DNA of 5,829 nt, from positions 1-5,829 of the forward strand of contig CAJXTM010000289.1 in NCBI GenBank assembly GCA_913061385.1, written 5' to 3'. Under the pieces are notes generated by a model. That model saw nothing but the letters and a program-made list of their open reading frames with translations. It searched no databases and was not told the DNA's origin. The position numbers and the translations under genes are program-made. Origin of the DNA: an uncultured Rhodopirellula sp. (GTDB lineage: Bacteria > Planctomycetota > Planctomycetia > Pirellulales > Pirellulaceae). This document shows positions 1-5,829 of this stretch, piece by piece; within the stretch, counting starts at the first letter, position 1, and each line of letters starts with the position of its first letter.

Positions 1-48
1 CGAGATCAGCCTCGGTCTCGTGGGCTCGGAGATGTGTATAAGAGACAG
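1..48 (+). other. Untrimmed Nextera i7/Read-2 transposase adapter (library artefact)
   Basis: This is synthetic sequence, not genome. Positions 1-6 (CGAGAT) match the end of the Illumina P7 oligo, 7-14 (CAGCCTCG) match the i7 index known as N710, and 15-48 are the Nextera Read-2 transposase adapter. The adapter ends in the Tn5 mosaic end AGATGTGTATAAGAGACAG at 30-48. Genomic DNA starts at 49. Reading frames that begin here start with the false peptide MGSEMCIRDS, which is simply the adapter translated. Positions 2-48 are the exact reverse complement of 5783-5829. The identification rests on recall of the published adapter sequences, which match base for base. Confidence 0.98.
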
Positions 49-370
49 CCTCGAACAGCGTTTTGTCGAAACTGGAGACGATACAGGTTGGCGATTCCGT
101 CAACTGGTCAAAGTCGATCGTCCATTGGATTTTCAACCTCGTTTAAGTCTTGTAGCATGGGATGAAGCTTTTTTTGACTTGAACTCCACCGACTGGGGAC
201 AACAGGACAGTTTTTCTCAAAACCGCGTCTTTATCGGTCTTGGGTGGAAATGCGCAGGAAAGAATCAGCCCAAGATTGAAGTGGGCTACCTTAACCAGTT
301 CCTTCGCCGCCAGAGTGCAGATGACCAATCAAATCATGTTGCTTCGCTGAATTGGTTCTGGACTTTTTAA
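49..370 (+). CDS. DUF2490-like outer-membrane beta-barrel protein, 3' part only
   Basis: This is the C-terminal 106 residues of a gene cut at its 5' end by the library adapter; the first whole genomic codon is at 50 and the stop TAA is at 368-370. Short alternating polar/hydrophobic strands are visible: RLSLVAWDEAFFDLN, QNRVFIGLGWK, KIEVGYLNQFLRR and NHVASLNWFWTF. The order of the motifs (a strand with xxDExFxDLN, then QNRxFIGLG, then ExGYLNQFxRR, then NHVxSLxxxWxF) is what I know from DUF2490 proteins, a family of about 200 residues presumed to sit in the outer membrane. The terminal Phe with alternating aromatics fits the C-terminal signal recognised by the BAM assembly machinery. The specific function of the family is not known to me. 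The N-terminal half, signal peptide and promoter lie outside the window. The family call is from motif recognition only. Confidence 0.75.
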
Positions 371-920
371 ACGCGTGTGACACGAATCGGCTGGCAGGCA
401 AAAGCCAAGCCCTACCGTCGGTTGTGAATCATGCTTGATTGTTACGCTCATCCTGAGTGCGGATTAAGTCACGCGTCGCTCGCGTGAATGAGAGCGCAAC
501 CGAACCCTGGCTGCCGACGAATAAATGCTGCCTTAGCAGGGACCACGTTGTTGTCGCGTGGCAAGCGATTCGAATCACCCCAGCAATCTCCTGTCGACAG
601 ACACATTGCCATTCTCGCACTTACACTTTCCCAGGCACGCTCCGACATGGGGGCAGCAGTCACAACCATCTCCATCATCCCAATGAAATCACCCTCATGC
701 TCTGCTCTCGGGATTCCCCGCGAGAATTGCAAGGGACAGAAATCACAGGCACAGACCAAGCGTTCCGAGAGCTCGGCACGCTACAATGGGATCAATCAGA
801 ATTAATCATGAAGCCCATGATTCAACGCTTCATTGCACACGCGGTCATGTACTCACGATATCGGCTGGGATACAAGACTAACCGGATTTCATGATGCCGT
901 GCATCCCGACCGCAGATGTG
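371..920. other. Non-coding gap between convergent genes
   Basis: This 550-base stretch lies between the stops of the DUF2490-like gene (+) and the flavin monooxygenase (-). Reading frames of 60-145 codons exist on both strands, but they overlap one another, have arbitrary composition (rich in His, Ser, Arg, Cys) and match no family I know, so I do not call them genes. An imperfect hairpin at 389-411 (GGCTGGC pairing with GCCAAGCC around a bulged A) lies 19 bases after the first stop, and CGTGTGACACG at 374-384 is palindromic. Neither is followed by a T-run, so they are weak terminator candidates at best. A better hairpin at 469-487 is listed separately. Confidence 0.55.
469..487. repeat. Perfect inverted repeat, 7-bp stem with 5-nt loop
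   Basis: TCACGCG (469-475) and CGCGTGA (481-487) are exact reverse complements around the loop TCGCT. The stem is GC-rich and would fold in RNA from either strand. It sits about 100 bases after the DUF2490-like stop and about 430 bases beyond the monooxygenase stop. No T-tract follows on either strand, so it is not a standard intrinsic terminator. It could be a 3'-end-stabilising hairpin, a protein-binding palindrome, or chance. Confidence 0.4.
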
Positions 921-1955
921 TCATTGCGACAGCACATTGACCTGCTGGAAAACCATATTGATGTGCTCGAGTTCCTGTTGACACGATGGGATATCAAAAA
1001 TAAACGTACGATGGCCCATAGCAAGGTAGCTGGATATTTCGCTAATGATTTGTTCATACGAACCAACGAGATACGGGCAAAATGTCTTGTAGGTGTGGAA
1101 AGGTCGCATCCAATAGGGGCTATCCTCACCAGCTGGTCGTTCTTTCTGTTTTGACAACTGTTGATGCCAATGCGAGTCAGATGTCTTCATCGCCAAGTGG
1201 TGCGTCAGTTGACCTCGGCGATCTCTCGGAAATCGCTCCTCTGCAATCTCCCACGCTTCCTCGCTTGTCGCTCGTGCGATGACCCCCACACGAACCCCCG
1301 TCGATGCGGGCCCTTGATTTGTGACACCTGCATGATACTTGTTATCCGCGGTGGCCTCGGGATACTGGATTGCTGTTGCACCCGTCGCAACAGCGGCTGC
1401 CATACCCGCTGGGGACGACCCGGACATCATGTAATGTGGCTGCAATTCTGTTGGCAGCGGCGGATTCATCTTAAGGTTACGAACGGAGTAATATTTGCCG
1501 TCCTGCGTGATACCCCGGGAATTCACGCATAGCCCCTGAATAATTTTGGTGTACTCAACTAAGCGATCGTAACGTTCATCGTGTGGCGTGGGATCATCGA
1601 GAGCTAAATGGTCATTGCAGAATCCCCCAGCCAGCATGTTCAAGCAAATCCTGCGTTGATAAAGAAATGCAAGCGATGCTACTTTTTTCGCTATCGTGAA
1701 TGGGTGCATATAAACTGGCTGGACTGCCACCAAAGGACTAATCTCTTTCGTGTTTGCCAGGATGGCCTGACTAACAGTCCACGGATCAACTATTCCGTTG
1801 TCAGCATAAACGAGAATTCCTCGACAACCTGCCTCTTCACTCCACCGTGCAACATCGACAACCTGACTGAGGTACGACGCAGAATCGGCGCCTTTTGACG
1901 TGCAACATGTCGAATAGATCTGAATCTGATCTTGCTCGGAAAAATCCAGCATCAT
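921..1955 (-). CDS. LLM-class flavin-dependent monooxygenase (SsuD-like, specialised subgroup)
   Basis: This is a complete luciferase-like (TIM-barrel) flavin monooxygenase of about 344 residues; SsuD, the reduced-FMN-dependent alkanesulfonate monooxygenase, has about 380. Counting from the ATG at 1955, the visible hallmarks are the first barrel strand IQIYSTC (11-17), ARWSEEAGCRGILVYADN (36-53), PLVAVQPVYMHPFTIAKKVA (74-93), LNMLAGGF (105-112, equivalent to the NLVTGG region of SsuD), HDERYDRLVEY (125-135, close to HDERY in SsuD), the phosphate-loop-like SGSSPAG (178-184), ATSEEAWEIAEE (229-240) and the terminal YLVGSYEQI then TFIFDIP (317-323). The likely reaction is O2-dependent oxygenation using FMNH2 from a separate reductase, with the substrate unknown; no reductase or sulfonate transporter is nearby. 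The near-verbatim pieces recall a subgroup I associate with biosynthetic clusters, but that is memory. A start at TTG 2021, preceded by AAGG 5 bases upstream, would add 22 residues unlike the family, so ATG 1955 or the adjacent ATG 1952 is preferred. It lies alone, convergent with the gene on its left. Confidence 0.88.
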   Translation of the reverse strand: MMLDFSEQDQIQIYSTCCTSKGADSASYLSQVVDVARWSEEAGCRGILVYADNGIVDPWTVSQAILANTKEISPLVAVQPVYMHPFTIAKKVASLAFLYQRRICLNMLAGGFCNDHLALDDPTPHDERYDRLVEYTKIIQGLCVNSRGITQDGKYYSVRNLKMNPPLPTELQPHYMMSGSSPAGMAAAVATGATAIQYPEATADNKYHAGVTNQGPASTGVRVGVIARATSEEAWEIAEERFPRDRRGQLTHHLAMKTSDSHWHQQLSKQKERPAGEDSPYWMRPFHTYKTFCPYLVGSYEQIISEISSYLAMGHRTFIFDIPSCQQELEHINMVFQQVNVLSQ

Positions 1956-3338
1956 ACGACACACTTGTTGGGGGATATGTCGTAAAGGCAAAGCAGTGAT
2001 TTTCGACGAGACATTCTGCAAATCAGCCTTGCGAGTGATTCATGACGAGATTGGCGGCAATAAAACGATGCACAGGTGTTAATCCCCAATCTAATTCGAT
2101 CAGTCAGGTGAGTAAGGCGGAACACACGCCAAATACAACACAGACCGTGAAAGAAGATTTCCACAAGGATTCTGCGGGTCCTAACGATCAATCTCCAAAT
2201 TCCTGCCGTGGAACATTCGTTTCCACAGAGACACCACACATCAGCCCGCGATTGCGACGCCCTGATTCATCACACACATCCACAAACCATTCAGACTCAG
2301 GAAAACAACATCGGAGTCGAGATTTTAAATTCATTCGGGGGAAACCGTGGCAGACTTCCAACGAACATATACCGGGGGACAGCACCTGAAATCACGGAGA
2401 AATTTGATTTCGGAAGTCAAACGCTTATCAACGGCGAGACACCTAGCATGATGGCGACACAATGATGCAATACAAATCGCAGTTTCATTCTCCGGGTACA
2501 ATCCTGGATTGCTGATGAAACGCACATGGCAGTACGGTAGCCGATGGCAAATCCCCTGACTGCAAAGAACATGGCTATGCTAATCGCTGCTCTGCACAAG
2601 ACGGTTGCCGGAACGACAAAGCAGATGGTCTAAAAAACTTCACTGATCAGCGACGTTGTGTTTTACCGTGATCTGTGAAGCACAAACATTGAGGTCGATA
2701 TCGCGAGACGATCTTCAACGGACGCTGATTGGCTGAGGCAACAGAATCCGCTATCGCGAGTTGAGGTCCATGACCCCAAGTCGCTTGGTAACGGCACAGA
2801 CTCAATCGCAGAGAGTGCAGTGGGCAATGGTGCATTCACTCAGACGCAACACAGTTCAAGTGCATCCTCGGTAATCTTCTCGAACGTACCACGCACGCAG
2901 ATTACGATCCTTTCGTTCTGCCCCGTTGATGGAACGCTGACTGCACACCATGCCCATCAAGACTCCATGCCCATCAAGACTCCATGCCCATCAAGACTCC
3001 ATGCCCATCAAGCAAAAACTGTCTTTTCCGAACAACGTAGAGAGCTTGAAAATCGCGGGTAACCACTCCTCGTTTGCTACTTGTGTGAGGACCTTGCTTG
3101 CAACATGTCTTGCAGGCGGCAGAAAACACCAGCATAAGATTCATTCACTGAGACCATCGTCGTCTCTACCCTATTTTCCCCAGCCCTTATTTTCTCGAGT
3201 CTCAGCAAGACATACTGAACGATCATGTGAACAAGCAACTACACCTAGCATTTCGATTCGCTCGCATAATGCAAAGGACGTGTGAATGAATTACTTTAAC
3301 AGGAGATCAGATCATCCACCAACGCACCAAGCAGACAT
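1956..3338. other. Long region without a credible gene, between divergent genes
   Basis: About 1.4 kb separates the start of the flavin monooxygenase (-) from the start of the Tat-exported protein (+). The longest reading frames (about 95-115 codons) overlap in several frames and on both strands, lack domain-like composition, and match nothing I recognise. I saw no tRNA cloverleaf, rRNA, riboswitch or transposase remnant. Promoters for both flanking genes should lie here. On the minus strand TTGGGG and TTTTAT, 18 bases apart around 2058-2087, are a poor candidate for the monooxygenase. For the right-hand gene only an isolated CATAAT at 3265-3270 stands out. The one clear structure is the tandem repeat at 2948-3012. 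A decayed gene too diverged to read by eye cannot be excluded. Confidence 0.5.
2948..3012. repeat. 17-bp tandem repeat, 3 perfect copies plus 14 bases
   Basis: The unit CCATGCCCATCAAGACT occurs exactly at 2948-2964, 2965-2981 and 2982-2998. A fourth copy at 2999-3012 is identical for 14 bases (CCATGCCCATCAAG) before the sequence diverges. Because 17 is not a multiple of three, translation cycles through all three frames (MPIK, PSRL, HAHQ), which argues against a coding repeat. The perfect identity suggests a recent slippage expansion. It lies about 330 bases upstream of the Tat-protein gene. It could be a minisatellite, an array of protein-binding sites, or neutral; it lacks the spacer structure of a CRISPR array. 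Confidence 0.95.
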
Positions 3339-4322
3339 ATGAAATCAGAATTCAATCGTCGTCGCTTCACAAAATGCGCCTCGCTAGCGGCTGGTAGCAT
3401 TTTATTACCTCAAGCAGGTGCGTTCTCTCAGGATGCCGCCCCCCCAAAGTCGCCCACGCCATCTCAGCAAGATCCTCGACTCGTTCTACTTGGGCTCAAC
3501 GCTCTGGCTCGCGCTCCCCAGATGAATTACTTTGCAGATGGGCATCGTGGTGCTGCGATGATTTCAGCGCACCTTCTGTGCGTTGACAATGCACTTGATG
3601 CTGAAACAGTTCAACGTATTCAAACACTGTTCGATCTGAACTGGGCATCCAGCAAACTTTGCCAATCATTCCCCGACGGTGACCGCGATCCCAAAGCAGT
3701 TGAGAAGGTTGGCTTGGCATTGGCCGATGGCGGCGGCGTGCTGCGGCAAGTTGGACACGACGCAATTTTCGCCATGCATGCCATCAAAGGTTTTCGTTTG
3801 ATGCCTGAGACGGCAACGAAGGAGCGGGTGGAAGGTGTTTGCAATTTGATTCGTTCTTTTAAACCATGGCGTGACATTGAACCGGACGAGGATGTCCAAC
3901 CGCCGCCATTTTCGGATCAAGTTGCGACATCACGCTTTATCCTGCGTGAGGCCAGCACAGCCATCGATCGGTTTGCCGGGTTCGGGCAAGGGTTTGCCGG
4001 GCACATGCTGACGTTCGGCCAGTCACTGGTCGAAATGGCATCGATGGGCGATATTGAATGGGCGGAAAGCTGCCGGACTGCCTTTCGAAAATATGTCACC
4101 GTCACCCGCAAGGGCCCGGAACCAGACGCACGTAAAATTGCCGATCATCACCCGAGCAAACTACGCCCCAGCCAAGTCTCCTATTGGAAACAGCGAGGTG
4201 ACAAGACATTGGGAATTGGACACGTATTCAAATACCCCTACGGTTACTATGACCTGTTGAGACGGGCCAACGACGAGCAGTTGGCAGTCGAACTCGACGC
4301 CAAGTCATATCAGATTTTCTGA
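3339..4322 (+). CDS. Twin-arginine-exported protein of unknown function
   Basis: This is a complete 327-residue protein that I do not recognise as a named family. The N-terminus is a Tat signal: NRRRFTK at 6-12 fits the S-R-R-x-F-L-K consensus, followed by a short hydrophobic stretch CASLAAGSILLPQAGAFS (13-30) with likely cleavage near 30-33, then a Pro/Ser/Gln-rich linker to about 44. Export of a folded, possibly cofactor-containing protein to the periplasm is inferred. The mature part looks mostly helical, with GHRGAAMISAHLLCVDNAL (68-86), DGGGVLRQVGHDAIFAMHAIKG (130-151), RFAGFGQGFAGHMLTFGQ (211-228) and a Tyr-rich end GHVFKYPYGYYDLLRR (294-309). Several histidines (69, 78, 140, 147, 222, 270, 271, 295) could bind a metal or act in catalysis, but no known motif is evident. 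The ATG at 3339 is chosen because it puts the Tat motif at the right place. AGGAG at 3301-3305 is too distant to be a normal ribosome site. A sugar dehydrogenase gene follows on the same strand after 189 bases. Confidence 0.85.
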   Translation: MKSEFNRRRFTKCASLAAGSILLPQAGAFSQDAAPPKSPTPSQQDPRLVLLGLNALARAPQMNYFADGHRGAAMISAHLLCVDNALDAETVQRIQTLFDLNWASSKLCQSFPDGDRDPKAVEKVGLALADGGGVLRQVGHDAIFAMHAIKGFRLMPETATKERVEGVCNLIRSFKPWRDIEPDEDVQPPPFSDQVATSRFILREASTAIDRFAGFGQGFAGHMLTFGQSLVEMASMGDIEWAESCRTAFRKYVTVTRKGPEPDARKIADHHPSKLRPSQVSYWKQRGDKTLGIGHVFKYPYGYYDLLRRANDEQLAVELDAKSYQIF

Positions 4323-4423
4323 TGGCCAACTGCGTTAAATGAGACGCTGATAGCAAGCACCATCAACCAGAGAAATATCTTCGATGAGCCATGATTTGCA
4401 CCGCCCCATGGAACATGCTGGAT

Positions 4424-4452
4424 AAGACATCACCGGCATTTGAGGCTATACT
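4424..4452 (+). promoter_or_regulatory. Candidate sigma-70-like promoter for the sugar dehydrogenase
   Basis: AAGACA (4424-4429, four of six matches to TTGACA) is followed after exactly 17 bases by TATACT (4447-4452, five of six matches to TATAAT). Transcription would start near 4459, leaving a leader of about 53 bases before the ATG at 4512. It sits in the 189-base spacer after the Tat-exported gene, so the dehydrogenase may be transcribed independently of that gene. The pyrimidine-rich run TTTTTTCTCATTTTCTTTCC just downstream has no GC hairpin before it. The call is a consensus match by eye only. Confidence 0.35.
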
Positions 4453-4511
4453 CCATTGGCCACGACGATTGATTTTTTCTCATTTTCTTTCCCTGATTTC
4501 ACCTTGGTTTC

Positions 4512-5782
4512 ATGCTCAAAAAGCATCTGCATCCAGCGATCCGCTTTCACGCTGTCCTATTCTCAGTAGTCGCCTCTATTTCGGCCGCCTACTCGGCGGA
4601 CTTCGATCCCATTCGCTTTGAGCCGACGACGATCGCCGTCGACCTTATTCGTCCAATGGAGATGGACATCGCTCCTGATGGACAAATATTTCTGATTGAA
4701 CTTGCGGGTGAAATCAAGCTGATCGACCCAGAAACGCGCGAGGTGTCTTCGGTTGGAAAGCTGGACGTCACCACGGAGCAGGAAAATGGCCTAATCGGAT
4801 TGGCACTCGATCCCCATTTTGAAAAGAATCAGTGGATTTACCTGCAGTACTCACCGCCTGGCTTCAAGGGCCAGCATGTCAGTCGATTCAAGATCCGTAA
4901 AAACAAACTGGATATGGCAAGCGAAAAAGTTCTCTTCAAATATGAAGAGCAACGCTTGCAATGCTGCCATCATGCTGGGTCTCTTGAGTTTGGACCCAAC
5001 GGGTGTCTTTTCATCGGCACGGGTGACAACACCAACCCGTTCAATGATTCACAGGGCTACGCACCGATTGACCAACGCAAAGATCGCGAACCCTGGGATG
5101 CGCAACGAACTTCTGGAAACACGCGTAACTATAACGGCAAGATCCTGCGAATTCGGCCAGAGCCGGACGGCACCTATTCCATTCCCGAGGGAAATCTCTT
5201 CCCGGCAGACGGCTCGATTGGGCACCCTGAGATCTATGTCATGGGGTGCCGAAACCCTTGGCGAATCAATGTCGACCAGAAAACGGGATACTTGTATTGG
5301 GGTGACGTGGGCCCTGATGCTGGAACCGATGGACCGCGGGGCCCGCGCGGCTATGACGAGGTCAATCAGGCCCGCGTCGCGGGCAACTTTGGATGGCCGT
5401 ATTTCATCGGAGACAACTACGCCTATGGAATCGTCGATTTCGAAACGGGAAAGGTTGCCCCGCCGCTCGATCCGGCAACCCCGATGAATCGATCCGTCAA
5501 CAATACTGGCGCAACCAACCTGCCGCCTGCCATGCCCGCCATGATCTATTACCCAGGCGTGCCGACGAATAAATTCCCCGCAGTTGCAAACGGCGGCCGC
5601 ACTGCATGCGCGGGCCCAGTGTACTACTACCAAGAACACACATCTGCCAATCGACGATTCCCCAAGGAGTACGATCGAACTCTCTTTGCATTTGAATGGT
5701 CGCGAAGCATGATCTATGCGGTTCACCTTGACGCCGACTCAAATCTTGAAGAAGTCGAGCGATTCCTGCCCAATACTAAATT
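4512..5782 (+). CDS. Secreted PQQ-dependent sugar dehydrogenase (GSDH family), 3' end cut
   Basis: This is the first 423 residues of a glucose/sorbosone-dehydrogenase-type beta-propeller, an enzyme class that oxidises sugars with pyrroloquinoline quinone in the periplasm. A Sec signal peptide covers residues 1 to about 29 (Lys3-Lys4, hydrophobic AVLFSVVASISAA, likely cut at YSA-D). Family motifs appear in order: RPMEMDIAPDGQIFLIE (47-63), ENGLIGLALDPHF (91-103), CCHHAGSLEFGPNG (151-164, with the candidate catalytic His at 153/154), IGTGDNTNP (168-176), NYNGKILRIRPEPDG (206-220), GCRNPWRINVDQKTGYLYWGDVG (245-267) and YDEVNQARVAGNFGWPYFIGDN (281-302). Adjacent Cys151-Cys152 are notable. No clear Shine-Dalgarno precedes the ATG at 4512, but this start gives the complete signal peptide. 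The gene is cut by the adapter at 5783, so residues LLYTSPSPRDRG in a naive translation are artefact. Larger relatives in Planctomycetes can carry cytochrome c or other C-terminal domains, which cannot be judged here. The PQQ assignment is from family; the substrate is unknown. Confidence 0.9.
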
Positions 5783-5829
5783 CTGTCTCTTATACACATC
5801 TCCGAGCCCACGAGACCGAGGCTGATCTC
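5783..5829 (-). other. Untrimmed Nextera i7/Read-2 adapter, reverse orientation (library artefact)
   Basis: Positions 5783-5801 are the reverse-complemented Tn5 mosaic end (CTGTCTCTTATACACATCT). Positions 5783-5816 complete the Read-2 transposase adapter, 5817-5824 (CGAGGCTG) are the same i7 index seen at the left end in the opposite orientation, and 5825-5829 are the start of the P7 tail. Translation through it produces the peptide LLYTSPSPRDRG fused to the truncated sugar dehydrogenase. The whole element is the exact reverse complement of 2-48. Confidence 0.98.

Noticed and set aside
561..585. GATTCGAATC resembling a tRNA T-arm
   Set aside because: The flanking bases do not form the T-stem and no acceptor, D or anticodon arms are found; it is just a short palindrome.
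457..894. A 145-codon open frame on the plus strand, with overlapping frames on the minus strand (469-759)
   Set aside because: They overlap each other, have no ribosome site or domain-like pattern, and their composition looks like random translation.
893..905. GATGC-CGT-GCATC hairpin just beyond the monooxygenase stop as a terminator
   Set aside because: The stem is only 5 bp and no T-run follows on the minus strand.
2042..2389. A 115-codon open frame on the plus strand
   Set aside because: It has low-complexity polar composition rich in Ser, Thr, His and Pro, no recognisable motif, and competing frames on the other strand.
2948..3012. Possible CRISPR array
   Set aside because: The copies are directly abutting with no unique spacers, and the 17-base unit is too short.
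4819..5487. A 222-codon open frame on the plus strand in another frame within the sugar dehydrogenase
   Set aside because: It is an out-of-frame shadow rich in Arg, Ser and Thr; the GSDH frame explains the region.
5049..5726. A 225-codon open frame on the minus strand, antisense to the sugar dehydrogenase
   Set aside because: It is a shadow of the GSDH gene, whose own frame shows clear family motifs across the same bases.
2..5829. Terminal inverted repeats suggesting a 5.8 kb composite transposon or a natural Tn5-like element
   Set aside because: The repeats are Illumina adapter plus index sequence around the mosaic end, there is no transposase inside, and both terminal genes are cut abruptly.

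Overview
This 5.8 kb window is bacterial chromosomal DNA with untrimmed Illumina Nextera (Tn5) library adapters at both ends. The biological sequence runs from about 49 to 5782. The flanks form a perfect 47-bp inverted repeat made of transposase adapter plus the same i7 index. They are an artefact, not a natural transposon end. Both terminal genes are cut by the adapters, and naive translation through them adds false peptides at each end.

The organism is probably a Gram-negative, sparsely coding environmental bacterium, with a planctomycete (Pirellulales-like) or related PVC lineage as the best guess. Supporting signs are a DUF2490-like outer-membrane protein ending in Phe, a twin-arginine-exported protein of unknown function, a secreted glucose/sorbosone-dehydrogenase-type protein of a kind abundant in Planctomycetes, no good Shine-Dalgarno at the usual distance before two of the starts, and long intergenic stretches. 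This is inference; there is no rRNA or marker gene here.

Layout: (1) 49-370 (+), the 3' part of a DUF2490-like gene. (2) 371-920, a non-coding gap between convergent genes, with one perfect hairpin. (3) 921-1955 (-), a complete LLM-class flavin-dependent monooxygenase resembling SsuD. (4) 1956-3338, about 1.4 kb with no credible gene, between divergently transcribed genes and carrying a 17-bp tandem repeat. (5) 3339-4322 (+), a complete Tat-exported protein of unknown function. (6) 4323-4511, a short spacer with a plausible sigma-70-like promoter. (7) 4512-5782 (+), a secreted PQQ-type sugar dehydrogenase truncated by the right adapter.

The last two genes share a strand and both products appear to be exported, so they may belong to one periplasmic carbohydrate-oxidation locus, although the second seems to have its own promoter. 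The flavin monooxygenase looks like an unrelated single-gene unit. I found no mobile element, CRISPR array, RNA gene or convincing new multi-gene system. The most useful observations are the adapter artefact, the uncharacterised Tat protein beside the sugar dehydrogenase, and the large non-coding divergent region with its tandem repeat.
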